DNA of 64,000 bases from Sclerurus mexicanus (lineage: Eukaryota > Chordata > Aves > Passeriformes > Furnariidae), in NCBI GenBank assembly GCA_013396755.1, contig VWZF01002528.1:418705-482704 (forward strand), in the 5' to 3' direction. Both the position numbers and the translations under genes were made by a program. Under the pieces are notes generated by a model, which was not told the DNA's origin, made no database searches, and worked only from the letters and a program-made list of their open reading frames with translations. This document shows, one piece after another, positions 39,906 through 52,131 of this stretch (its first letter is position 1; the number at the start of each line of letters is the position of its first letter).

Positions 39906-42900
39906 GTAAGAGCCCCCTGAATTCCCATCCTGTGCCTGCTGGGCCAGACTCTGCCACCCTCATACCAGCCTTAAAACAGGCCACGTGCTCCTCATGAACG
40001 ATGACATTCCTTCAGTCACACTAAGGAGAATTCACCACGTGACTCTGAAGAACAGTCTCAGGGCAATCTGAACTTCTGCACTCCCAGAGCTTGGGAAAAC
40101 TACAAGTTCTGACAAAAATTCACCTGGTACAGCTGATCATGACAACGTTTTATCTCCTGACCAAAGTTCCAGCACAGACTAAAGGCAACCAAACATTTCT
40201 GGGCTTACACTGAATTACAGGCAACTAAAGATAGTTAATTATTAAAGCAGATTAAAACTGCACGGCTTTAATTATTCAGTACGGCCATCCCTGTAGCAAC
40301 TTTCACAACAGATAATAGCACACTTTGCACACAGTTCCCTTGAGTGAAATCGTGGTCTTTGCAGATGCAAAAGGTTTTTTCATTTGTTTTCTTTTGATTT
40401 GGATTCTTTGCTTTTGCCATGGAATTCTGGATTTCTTCCATGTCACAGAAGAGAACAGAAGCTGCTGTTCTTCTCTCATGTTCTTACAGATCTGAGCAGG
40501 CTGCAGGTCACAGCAAAGAGCCACAAAGGAAGTTTGCACCACCCTTTGCTGCACTACAATGGACTCCGCAAGGTTTATTTTTTCTGTTCAGCTGCATCCT
40601 CTGTATCACAAGCTAAAGGCCATTTATGTAACTTTTCTAATCTAACAAGCTTCCCATCATGAGTTTTTCCATGAAAAGAACTTTCTTCTTTTATAAAAAA
40701 ATAATAAAAATGAAGATTTTCCTTTTGCTGCCTGCAAAGTCTCCATGACTCGTCCTAATTCTAGATTTTGCTACAGCTGAATGTCTTCAAGGCAAATTTA
40801 TGACAATTAATCGGCATGTAATTAACTTTAAAGTTACTAAGGAGCTATCTCTCCCAATATACCTTCTATTCAGCATGCATATAACAATTCCTACTTCTCT
40901 CTGGATTTATTTTTCGTCTCCAGATATTCAGCAGGATTTTTCAAGAGAGAACAAAGAAAGGCTATCAACTATAAATTCATCCCTGTATTTTCAATAGTAA
41001 AATCTTAAATAAACTGGATCCCAGGGCAGCATCCCACCACAGGCATCTTTCATTTGCCCAGTGAACCCCTTACTCAGCAAGTCACCATAGGTTTCACTGA
41101 CCTTGGCAATATTATGAGGATCATATTTTCCCACGGATGAATTGTTCTGAAACAGTTTCTCCAGTGTTAGGCACACTGGCTGCTCTTTGGCATCAGGCAT
41201 GCGTGTCCTCTTGGTTCCTTTCTTCTCTTAAACAAACATATTTATTGTGTCTACCACTACAGAAATCTCCCTTCCCTGAAGTTCAGCATTTTAACATTTC
41301 TGCCTTTGTGGCTTTCCTCATCCCAAATAAAAAGGTGTCAATGAACTACACACCGCTTCTGTATCCCCGCACAAATCCCCTTCTCAGACTTCGAGATGTG
41401 GCTGTGACACAGCAACAAGCAGAACAGATTTCACTTTTCAACCAGCAATCCACTGGTGTGATGGGCACAAAAGCAAATCATTGATTACCTCAATATTGAT
41501 ACTTTAACTAGAATGAAACAACCAAGCTCAGAACACAGGAGACTTTGCCTTTTCTCGCCTCAAGAGTACGCAGAGAAACCTTGAACAGGGACTCCAGAAG
41601 GCATCTCAAATTCAGATGAAAAGTTCAAGCCACAAACGAAACTATAGATCATCTGAAATATATACACACAAACCCTGCTCAGCAGCAAAGACTGAACCTG
41701 GAGAGCTTTCAAATGGGTTACAGTTTCTCACAGACTGAGGTTTTGTGTAATAATTATTAATAATGATAATTTGCACCGTGGAATGGGTCCAAGTGGGCAG
41801 GAAAAAAGCCAGTTACTAACAAAACCTTACAACAATTAACTTGGGTAAAATCAATAATTATGACAACTTTTTGCTAAAATAGATACAGAAAGAGGGGCAA
41901 ATAACAGTTCACATAAAGCTGTTGTGTGGCTTAATGAAGCTGTCAGACAAACAACCTTTCCTATCAAATACACATTTAAAGATCTGCTTTGGTAAAATAA
42001 GAATTTACATCACCACATTGAAAAATGAACCTAAAATGGAGTGAATTTCCACCCCAGTTTATAGTCTCATTTGCCATTTTGCCTTACAGTGGGAACCAAA
42101 GAGCATCAACCCAAAGGAATTTACGAATTTACAAAGCGACCATATCCAGTGCCGAGAGTTCTTTGTACACTTCTCATGAAAACACAAATATTTTCATTTT
42201 TAATGTTGTTAGACAGGATTTATCAAGTGTCACAGAATTGAGTATTTGAAAGCAGTTCCAGCTATCACCACAGTCAGTGCTTCCTTCAGAGCACTCCTGA
42301 TGAAGATCAAGAGACTCCACGCTATTAACACTACTAAGGTTGTCACTGCTTTGAAACAATTAAAGAGCATTATGAAGGATTATTTATTCCCTTCATGAAA
42401 ATAACACACAGGGAAGTATCGAGAATTGAAGCCTAAGTCGTCAATATGGACTTAATCTCCCACAACAACACTAAGATTTTAAGAAATAACTAAAGCAAAA
42501 GTTACAATAAAATAAAAAGTTGATCATTTGCCTTGGATACAGAACAGTTGGCATCTGAACTCAGTGGATAATGAACCAAAAATGAGTGGAGCAATGAACT
42601 CAACATCTGAGCACTTCCTTGGATTTTGTACATGTTTTGATATTCCTTTGGATTAGGCAATCCAGCTAGAAAAAAATTACTTATTTTGGGCTTTTTAGGA
42701 CTGATCAAGGAATTTGAAGAATCTTGCCCAGCTATGGGATTTTGCACTAGGTGCGAGAAGGGAGAAAAGAGGAAATTCCCAATCACCTAAAAAAGAGCAC
42801 AAATGAAAACCAATTGAGTAAGAAACTTGCTGATTCACTACCAAAGGACACTGCAATTAGTCATCCCCTACTCCTTCCCCAGAGATCAGAAAGAATTAGT

Positions 42901-44284
42901 TTGCTGTAATATTTCTGGAGTATTTGAAATACCTAGAAACCAAATCAGCTGAAAAACACAGACCTCGACTGGGAAAGCTGTGAGACGGTTTCTACCAAGG
43001 ATCAAAATAGGCTTTTATGAACAGCTCTGAATTTCCTCGTGTGTTTTTCCTGTGTAGCTGTTATTTGAAAATGTCTTCACTCTGCCCCCGCATGAAGCAC
43101 TAGATTTGCACAAGAGCAGCAACAAGTCCACATCACAGGCACCATCACCCTAGGCCTGGCTCCTGCTGACTTCACCCATTCAGGGCTCAAAGGCACATTC
43201 CCTCCCTCATCAGTCCCCTGTTGTGCCCAAGAGCTTGCTGAAGCCCAAACCAACTCCAGTAGGGCAGTAAGTGCAAGAGCACCTCAAGAAAGAGGGGAAA
43301 AAATAATGGATGTTTCGCAACAGTAGTCAGAGAACAGTTGCTTCAAGCTCGAGATCTGCCTACTTGCCTCCAATTATGTTTCTAATTTACCAGAACACGT
43401 GTGCTCTCAAGTGTGTGTGCAGCTTAATTGACTTCACATACTTAGAGCTCAGATATATTGCTAGATCAATTAATACAGTAAAAATTGCAGAACTAATACC
43501 ACATGTTATTTAATGCCTTTTAAAACTTGCTCATGTATTTAAATGTGTGTCATAATCTAAGTCTACAGCATTACTCAAAGAACAAAGGTCACTGAGGTGG
43601 ACAGTGAGCAGTGTGTGTTTGAAACATGCTTAAAGATAGAAAACCTTATTTATTTCTCTTCTTACTAATACCTGCCACTGGTCAGCCCAGTTTTCTCATA
43701 TATATCAACTTCACATATGAGAACTGGCCCCATTTGACAGTGTGGCAAAAGAACAACTGGGCTTTAGCATCAAGGGCTCAACCCTCTCCTGCCACAAAGT
43801 TATTCTGCCAGCAGATGTGAATTCATTCATAACAAGGAATTGGGAACCTATTTTCGCCACCATTGGATTTAGCACTCCTAAAAGAAAATTGCGATAACAA
43901 TAAAATCTCCTGTACAGGGTGAGGGAATGGATTCTGGTATTTGTATGTCGAATAGCTTTAATGTTTAGTACTGATGTTTTCCTAATTTTACAGTCTTTTG
44001 AATGTATCGGGGAGACATTTATGGGGCCAAAGGAACACAAGTTGGGGCCTTCTGATGGGATTCAGTTCCTAAAAGGCATACATTTCACTGATGGTGCTTC
44101 ATCCACATATAGTCTCCAAAGCATAAACAATACCCATGGAAACAAAGGAAAAACACTGAGATGGTTGGAACAATAGATATTTAAGTTCATAGCACATTAA
44201 GTTTCCTGTGACACATGAATGTAAAATGATTTGTGTTTAAATCATGATTCTCCCTTTGAAATAACTTTTCTATACAACTCTGAG
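39906..44284. other. Unique non-coding sequence
   Basis: The longest frame is 115 codons (41137-41484, plus) with no recognisable domain. AT-rich low-complexity sequence (ATT/AAT units) occurs near 41745-41775. No interspersed repeat was recognised. Confidence 0.65.
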
Positions 44285-44353
44285 GTCTGGTCCAAATCCC
44301 AGAGAACTCCCTGGGAAGATTCCCACTACCTCACTGAGCTTTGCAGCAGGCTC
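44285..44353. mobile_element. Decayed palindromic MITE-like fossil
   Basis: GGTCTGGTCCAAATCCCA, then GGGAAGATTCCCACT and TGAGCTTTGCAGCAGG follow the layout of the same amniote palindromic repeat group seen at 3.65 and 56.6 kb. Arm pairing is poor, so this rests mainly on block order. Confidence 0.35.
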
Positions 44354-44571
44354 TGAAGTGCACCCGCATTGTTTTCAACACAGACACACACAATTTGCTC
44401 AAGTCTGGAATGACAGCACATTTGACAAGCCCAACCAGAAATTAAATAGAGGTCTGGTTGCATTCTTTAAACCTGGGCCTTCATTCCTCATTTTGAAAAC
44501 CCGCCGAGCAGGGAGAGCTTGAGAGAAGGGGATGAGGTTGATCTAAGCACTGCTAACAGTAAGGAAAACTA

Positions 44572-44672
44572 GGTCCTAATTTTATCTGAGCCACTGATTC
44601 ACTGCAGGACCCTGTGCAGGTCTTTATATTCCTGTGCCTTAATTTCTCTGTCTCTAAAATGGTCACACACAC
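44572..44672 (+). mobile_element. MIR/CORE-SINE-like fossil
   Basis: GAGCCACTGATTCACTGCAG, then a CCTGTGCAGGTC block, then CCTGTGCCTTAATTTCTCTG and TCTCTAAAATGGTCAC match in order the MIR stretch: GCCACTTACTAGCTGTGTGACC, CTGTGCCTCAGTTTCC, CATCTGTAAAATGGGG. It is well short of full length and strongly diverged. Confidence 0.5.
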
Positions 44673-47276
44673 AGAGCACCACTAAAACCAAATGCCGAAT
44701 CTGGCCAACAGTTCTCAAGTAAATATTGTGCCAAACAAAACACAACAAAACCTGTCATAAAAAGGAAAGCAAACACCAGAAAGGCAGCCTTGAATCTTCA
44801 AGTGGTTCTTTGCACCTCGTCTCCTTTCAGTTCCTTTCACTTGTACATATGGGCATGTACAGAGAGACAAAGATTTAGTTTAATTAGAAAGTAAAGAGAT
44901 CAAATCTCCTTTTCCCCAACACTTACAAAATGATGTTCCCGCAGCATTTTCTGAATCTGATTCCTCACGCACTGTTTGAGACAAACCTAGTCATGCTCCA
45001 GATGTTTTTCCCAAGCCTGACTAAAGCAGCAGGTAGAGAGAAGCACACGACCAGAGTAGAAGTGGAGAACTTGAACATAAGGAAAGGTATGTTGGGGAAA
45101 GTGCAAAGTGATTTAGTGACAGTTCATAGTATTTTCTTCAGGCTAAAGGCTCCCCTTTTACTTCACAAGAGCTTCAAGTAGCCTTAAGTCTTACAAAAAT
45201 AAATAAAACCAAACAATATCTAAGATGCCTCTTTGCACCTCTCAGATTAAGTGACCTGAGTTTCCCTGCAGGCCAATTGCACGTTACTGCTGGGGAACTG
45301 ATTTATACGGGACCCTCCGCAGGTATCTGACAGCTGTATAAACTGTGGAGATAAAGCAACAATGCACCAGCACAGACTGAAAATCATTTAAGCAGCAGAA
45401 GCTTTTAAAATAAATATCCAAAAGCTGAATTCACAATAGAACCATTTAGTTATCTGCAAAGCACAAGTGCCCATATTTGTTTTAGAATACCTTTACTGCA
45501 AGAAACTAAGCCTTGTTATTCCTTTATGCTTAGTTTTTCCACAGAATTCCAGGTCCAAAACATAGTGTTATCAGACAGTCTGGCATTGTGCATAAATAAG
45601 TCACTAAATGACATAAAATCCAGTGACTGTTAGAAGAGAGCATAATTTTTAACATAAATCTTGCTCTCGCTGCATAAATTTGCATTAGTGAAGCTGCAGT
45701 GATCCAAAGATCACTGAAATCCATAGAGGGACTTCCACTAAATCTCTCATTAGGCTCTGGAAGAGCACAAAACGTGAAAGGTTACACAAGCTTTGTCTGG
45801 CAGACCAAGGAAAAGAATTATTCCTAAGCTGACAGTATTCTTTCTCCCCCGATATGTAACTGTGGCATTTTTATCATCCTCGTGAGCCAAATCCACACTG
45901 GAGAACTAAAAATGTAGGCATCTTATTGTTCTGTGCGAACACATGCTAACAGCTCATATTTCTGCTTTCACACCCAGTGATCCTTAAAAATCCCAACACA
46001 GGTATTTGCTTTTAAGGAAAGTGTTCTGAATCCATTTCAGCCCACGAGAAAACAACCCTGAGCAGCTCTTCAAAGCACTTCACGTGTATTCAGAAATGTG
46101 CTGCCCAGTCTCATGAAGCAGCTCCACACACCACCAAAGGAGATATCCTGTATGATCGTATATTATTTTTTTGAGCCATCTACCTCTTCCCTTCACAGAG
46201 TTAAGTGTCTCAGGCCAGCTTGGCAGCAATAACTGTACCCTGCTCGTATGTGTCACACACAGTTATGTGCACAGAGGTGGCTGTGTCTCTGCAGGGACAC
46301 ATCTCCGGGAGAGACCCTCAGCAGATCCATCAGCCACTGGGGATGTGCCCAGCCAGATCCCAAAGATCCTTGGCCTCTTACTCCCCTAGCAGTACAATCC
46401 TTGTCAGCGATTCCTTGCGCTAGTTACAGAGGAGTAATATTTTCCAGTTGCCATGTCTGCAATCTTCTGGTATTTAGCTGTGAGCAAATAACATTTTAAC
46501 TATATAAAATAAGTTTGATGAGGTAATATAAAACATTATAGTGGCGCCCAATAGAGTCCCCCAGGTCAGTAATATGCAATTTAAAGTGTTCCAAAATAAC
46601 AAACAGACTCTAGGTACAATAGGTTCTAATGGCTCTTAAAAACGCCCTCATCGCCAAGTTAATTTTAAAGAATGAAGTATTAATAGTAACTTCTTAGAGT
46701 CCTAGAAATACTTTTCTTAAATTAGCAGATTCACAGCCAAATGCAACAGTCGATGCACTAGCTTCTTCAAGATTTCTTTTTTCTCATAATATTATTGCAG
46801 AGAATACAAGTCCAACAACTCCTCCTCCTCCACTGAAGAGCAGAGAAATCAGACCCCACCTCGAGCACAAGATGTTGCCCAAAGAGCATCCACCTACGGG
46901 ATGGCAGCTGCAATTCCACTCTTGAGGCATGTTGGGACAGCCAAGGAGCAGGGAACTCCCTCCCTGCTCTGCCTGTCCCAGCCACCTCCCGGCATGGGGA
47001 TCAACCTCAGGGCACACGGCCAAACATTCTGCTCTTGGGGCTTCAGCATTTCATCAATCTGCTACAGAGTCTTCATTTCCACCCCATATTCACAAGTTAA
47101 TTGCCCAGTGTAAGACAATACTGCTCCTTCTACATTCAGGGAAGAATGATGGGTATTTTTATATATTACAGGTGAGATTTAATTCCTATTCTGGGTCTTT
47201 AGTGCTAGGACACTGTTTACACTTTCTAACAAAAGACAAAGTCTGACTGGGATTGTTGAAATGAAGCATTTGAACA
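44673..47276. other. Unique non-coding sequence
   Basis: Several overlapping frames of 70-105 codons occur at 46.17-47.25 kb on both strands, which reflects locally higher GC rather than a gene. None is recognisable. Confidence 0.6.
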
Positions 47277-47490
47277 GCATAGAATCATTTAGGTTGGAAA
47301 AGAGCTTTAAGATCATTAAGTCCAACCTTTAACCCAGCACTGCCAAGTCCACCACTACTTCATGTCCCTAAGTGCCACATATACATGTTTTTTAATTACC
47401 CCCAGGCCTCCCACTTCCCTGGGCAGCCTTTTCCAGTGTTTGACATTTGTCCTAATATCCAGTCGACATGAATCAAGATTACACTCCTCC
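47277..47490 (-). mobile_element. CR1 LINE fragment
   Basis: The plus strand reads GCATAGAATCATTTAGGTTG, then AAGATCATTAAGTCCAACC, CACTGCCAAGTCCACCACTA and TCCCTGGGCAGCCTTTTCCA, fading after CCTAATATCCAGTC. This is the CR1 tail in reverse orientation, from a variant with the GCCAAGTCCACCACTA block. About 200 bases remain. Confidence 0.93.
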
Positions 47491-49460
47491 TAAAACAGCC
47501 AAAATCAAGTGTTCTGGATTCTTATTCCCCTTTCAGGTTTTTAGGTACTTTAGATTCACCTACATTATATTTTCCAATTCTCCCCAAAACTCAGCATTTT
47601 TGTTTTAAGTCATAACTACAAGTTGAGACTCAAAATTTCAGTATCTGGAGCTTTGAATAAATCCAGACTTCCTAGTATTAGCAATAATAACCAACATTAT
47701 GGGAATGTTCAGGAGTCAGAGCACAGAAGTCTGGACTATCAACACTGACACAGCTGCTGCTTTGCTTGAGAAAAAGCTGTAGGCAGCACTCTTGGATAAT
47801 TTGGGGTCCAGGGTGACACTGCTCTTCCTCATCCTCGAATGAAAAAGATGACACTGGATAGAGCTTGCTCCTCTTGCTTGCTGTTCCCAAAATGCCTACA
47901 GAGATCAGGCCGCAGTATTTATTATATTTTCCAAACCTGGCCACAGGGTAAGTAACATGTTCAGAACAACAACTATTTTTTCTATATGTTTTGTCCTAAA
48001 TTGGATACTACATTCACATCACCAGGTATTTTTTTATTATAATGATAATAAAAACAATGCAAGGTATTCTGAAATATGCATGTGAATCATTCGAACTTCC
48101 CTGCACATCACAAAAAGCTGGCATAACTGCATTCCAATAAACAGCCTCACTGCACTGCAGTGAAACTCCTTTGCTTTCCTCCCAAAGTATATTGAATGTT
48201 CCTTCCAGTTTCTTAATTCTTGGTTTTCCAAACTTGTTCAGTTTTCTTCACATTATTTATAAAGGACAAAATTAACTATACATCCTACACTCCTAATTTC
48301 ATTACGTCCCACGTGTTTCATCACACCCTGGTTATCACTAAATGCAAATGTACACGTACATACACTTTCCCTGTTCCTCAAGTCCAGTATTCTCCAAGGT
48401 ACTCTTAGAGCATAAAACAAAAGAAAAAAAAGCTGTAATTTTAAACAAGTGGAATATCCCTGATTTAGTAAGGGAAGAATGGGGTGTTAGTCCTCAAATT
48501 GCTGTTGCCTTTTAACCATGAAAAACACACCACAAAATGGTACTTGCGGTGCAATAAGAAAATTCCTTTCATAAAATTTAATGAGTGTAATGTTTCTATG
48601 TTTTATAGGGCACAGGGTGTGAAAAACAGCTCAGTTTTAGCCCTGATGACATTTTCATATAGGTGAAAGTAAAAATCGAGAGAGATTTGACATCTTGACA
48701 TAAAAGGGGCACGGTGTTATGTTGCAAGGGTACTATGGACAAGTTTGGAGTGAAAGCAAAACATCTGATTCTAGTTCCGGACACAGGGCTATACAAAGAA
48801 GTTTGGGCATGTTTTCTCTTTACAGCTAATAGAAAATATAGTGATTTAAACATGATGAGGATAAAAGATTTTGGGGTGGAAAAAAATGGAAGTTATCCCA
48901 AAAATATTAAGATCAAAACACCTTTCCACATTGTTCTAGAAAATACCAGCCTGGAGTCAATGGTCCCAACGTGTTCTGTTACCAGTCTAACATCAAAATA
49001 TTTTACTTACAATCCCTAATATTTAATAAGAAAAACAAGGGAGAAAAATTGATCAGGAAAATGACAGAATAACACAGTAATACTATCATAGCATCTGAAA
49101 TTCTACATGAAATTTGAAATGCAAATTAAATACATAAAGCTGGAGGAAAATACACTTTCTACAAGTTGACACAAGATTTAAAGATATCACAGTTAAATTC
49201 TTCTCAACTTATTTTTATGATTGACAACATTACAAAGTGAAACAAGAACATCAAAACTATTTGCCTTGATAGTTTCTTGTGGAAGTATCTCAAAACCCCC
49301 ACATTGCCAATAAAATTGTGGTTTCAGGGGAGTTTCCCTTCCTTCCAGGACCTCTGGTATACAGCTTTACGGTCAGCTCTGCATTTAGGTAAAAAAATTG
49401 CCCTGAATCAGTTGCACTGATTTCATCCTTTATTTGTGCTTCTCTATATCCAGTTACAAC
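47491..49460. other. Unique AT-rich non-coding sequence
   Basis: The longest frame is 101 codons (48714-49019, plus), not recognisable. The AT content is high and I recognise no repeat. Confidence 0.65.
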
Positions 49461-49590
49461 CCTGACTCAGGAAGCATTCAAACATGTGCTTACGCTTGAC
49501 TACATGAAAAATCTCATCCTCCCCAGCAAGCCCTTCAGCAAAGGCTTACAGGCAAACATGGCTCAGTTCTAATCAAAGCACTGCATTTTC
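49461..49590. mobile_element. Decayed MITE-like fossil
   Basis: CCTGACTCAGGAAGCATTCA, AACATGTGCTTACGCTTGAC and later CCCTTCAGCAAAGGCTTAC resemble an amniote hairpin repeat whose arms read GATTCAGCAAAGCACTTAAG and CATGTGCTTAACTTTAAGC. The centre and right arm are badly decayed, so length and orientation are not defined. Confidence 0.4.
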
Positions 49591-51030
49591 ACTTAATATT
49601 TTACAAGAGCCAAAATTATAGAGCTTTAAAAAAAAGCCCTAAACAAAAAAAGCCAAACCAAAACACAAACAAACCAACCACACACAAAGCCTGCATGGGT
49701 CAAAAGGACTGAAAGACAAAAGCCTTCAATTTCTCTATATTAGATGAGGAAAATCTTGGCCTCAAACCAACAGAGAACTTGCCCCCCACCACAGGTCAGT
49801 TCAGACAATACCACGTTCCAGCCACTCTGCTCTCCCAACTCAGTGACCCCCACAACACACCCAGAAAAGGCAGAGTGGCACTTGACTCCCATCAGCAGAC
49901 AATCAAGTTGAGCCACTTTTACTTGTTTCCCTGCTCCCAAGGAACCTTTTCACCATAGAGGACCACTCTGTTTTCCCACTTATGACATAATACGTGGATC
50001 TCTTCTCCAGCCTTCAGAGGACACAGCTCCGTCCCTGCAGCTGACCTCCCACTGGGCAGCATTGTTTGTCCATTTTGTTGTGGTTTGTTTTGGGGGTTTT
50101 TAACCCATCTTGCCTTGCCAGAGGCACTTATTTCTACAACCATTGTAAAAGGCTCATTGCCCTCTGTAGAAAAATTCATTAATAAGTAAAATTAAGTACA
50201 TTAAATCACAGAATGAGAAGACAGTTTCTAATAGTATCTAAAAACTCACGTTAAGCTTATTTTCTGGCACATGTAGAGTGTTCAGTCTTACACCCAGAGG
50301 AGTCCAAGGGCTGACCACTTTGGGGCCTCAGGGACCACACCAACACTCGACAGAGGGATTCTTTGAACATATTTGTCACTTATTTGCTTGATTCATTTGA
50401 GCATCTAATTACAGGCCTTCAGTAGGAGCAGCAAAAGCAGGCACACAAGATACAGATGAAGGCTAAACTTGGCTAGTCCGAGGGCTCATGAAAGCAGACA
50501 GGAATGTTTCTGTGGAGTTCCTGGCGCTTCAGACCTGCCCTGGGCAGTGTTGCTCCAGCAGATACTTTGAGTCTGTTCATAAAGAATCACGGCACAGGAA
50601 TAGAACTGGGGCATTTTGCAATCATACAGCATTTGCTGTCACGTGTCTGACTTGAATCATAAACCTTTAGTACCCCAGCACTTCTTTCACCAGATGGGAA
50701 TAATGTAGTGCAGCAGATAACGTTCCCAGGAGTTTGCCATGCCTGTGTTTTCTCAAACATGGTTAAAAATTTACATGTCATTAGGAGCAGCAGAGTAAAT
50801 CCAAGACATGTTTTTCCTTTATGCAGTACTTGGGAAAAAAAAAATCTCAAACTAAAAATGCCTTTTTTTAAAGTCGTTAACTATTGACTACATCAGCATT
50901 TTAGGTGGACTCTTCCAGTTTATTTGGGATTTTACACTACCGTTGTTATGGCTCTTCCTAAAATACATGAAGTGACATTTCCTGACAAGAATATCTTAAA
51001 TTCCATCTTTTGTCTTTCTCTGTTTTCTTA
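49591..51030. other. Non-coding sequence with A-rich patch
   Basis: A-rich/CAAA low-complexity sequence occupies about 49626-49692. An 86-codon minus frame (49919-50179) has an acceptor-like TTTTTCTACAG in its 5' part, but it cannot be joined in frame to the upstream exon candidate. An 87-codon minus frame at 50587-50850 is not recognisable. Confidence 0.55.
49626..49692. repeat. A-rich / CAAA low-complexity patch
   Basis: Runs of A are interrupted by AAACC and ACAAAC words. It may be a simple repeat or an old retroposon tail. Confidence 0.65.
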
Positions 51031-51245
51031 TTCATAAGAACAGTTTTGTGTCTGATGAACTACTCCATCACACTACCCTCCACCCCGGTTTTATTTCAAT
51101 TTTGAGTGCCTACACTATGATTTATGTAAAGAAGATTTATTATTTATGGGAACAGTTGTGTGCCTGATGAACTACTCCATCAAACTATTCTGTCCCGGTT
51201 ATTTAAATTTTGAGTGTATGCACTATGATTTACATGGATTAAATA
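51031..51245. repeat. Two-copy imperfect tandem repeat, ~110-bp unit
   Basis: GAACAGTTTTGTGTCTGATG near 51038 is repeated as GAACAGTTGTGTGCCTGATG near 51150. Both copies continue with GAACTACTCCATCA, a CCCGGTT block, AATTTTGAGTG and CACTATGATTTA. Offset drifts from about 112 to 108 bases through small indels. I do not recognise the unit as a known transposon. The second copy leads into AATAAA and an A-rich tail. Confidence 0.9.
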
Positions 51246-51278
51246 AACTAATTTAAAAAAAAAGAAAAGAAAAGAAAG
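51239..51278 (+). repeat. AATAAA followed by A-rich tail
   Basis: ATTAAATAAACTAATTT is followed within about ten bases by nine A residues and then AAAAG repeats. An AATAAA motif this close to a genomic A tract is what a retroposed transcript leaves behind. A simple AAAAG microsatellite would give the same picture. Confidence 0.5.
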
Positions 51279-51928
51279 TTCTCTATCTGTACCAGAAAGA
51301 AATTTGCCACGGTTTTTAGTTACTTGAGGACTTCATTCCATTCCCGAGATACACTGCCAGTTCAAAGATAACAATGCTCAATTAAGAGAAGTATCACAGA
51401 ATAGCTATTATTTTTGCTTTGATGTATTTTCTCCATTCAATCACCGGCATTATTCTTCTCTTGTTCAAAGTCTGTATGCAAATGCCAGCTTAGGAATTAG
51501 GTCTAGCAAAGTGATCATAAAATTCAACAGTATTTAAGGCTTAGCTTTGTTAGCTCATTACTGCGACAGATGAACTTGAACGCTAATTCTTCTCGTGTTC
51601 CACTGGAAACATTCAGATTCAACATCCAAGACTAGAATTATCAGATAGATCAAAATAAAACTTAAAGGTGTACAAAGTACAAAAACCAAACCCCAGAATT
51701 GCATCTACAACCTCAGGATCTGAGCTCAACATTTTCATAGATAATTAAGAGGAAAAATTCCACTCCAGTTCTTGTATTTCACAAACCCCAGGCAGCAAAC
51801 CAACATAAGGAGAAATAGATCTGGTGGGAAGGAGACAGAGGCTCCAAACACAAAAAGAGCTGATGCTGCACACCAATCCCAAGGTACAGATACACCTTCT
51901 GGGATCCTGAGCAATAGTAATTAGTTAC

Positions 51929-52131
51929 CTTATTTCAGGGAATGTTATTGTAAACTGAGTCTCCAGGTGTGAAATGTGAAAATCAACAGGCATCAATCTG
52001 GGATCTTTTGATCCTGGTCCTTTTTTGTGTCTCCAGGTTTCTGACAGCGAGGCTCCAACTGTAATATTGCTAATCAGCATTAGAAATAAAGAGAGCTGGA
52101 GACATAACAAAGGAGCAAAGCCAGTTCCCAT
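51929..52131 (-). CDS. Possible first coding exon of a secreted protein (unidentified)
   Basis: On the minus strand, an ATG in good initiation context (G at -3, G at +4) opens a 67-codon frame that ends ATAAG at a donor-like GTAACT. The N-terminus is a textbook signal peptide: a short polar start, a hydrophobic core around APLLCLQLSLFLMLI, an N-glycosylation-type NIT, and a small-residue VGA/S cleavage context near residue 27. The rest is hydrophilic (ETWRHKKGPGSKDP, then HISHLETQFTITFPEI). Without splicing the frame stops one codon beyond the donor. I do not recognise the family. No upstream promoter is seen and no downstream exon of matching phase was found, so it may be a chance frame. The donor is imperfect (C at +5). 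Confidence 0.25.

Noticed and set aside
49919..50179. Minus-strand 86-codon frame containing an acceptor-like TTTTTCTACAG, considered as exon 2 of the secreted-protein candidate.
   Set aside because: The exon candidate at 51929-52131 ends with two bases of an incomplete codon. Joining it at either AG here shifts the frame into an early stop. Part of the frame is also translated low-complexity sequence (KNPQNKPQQN).
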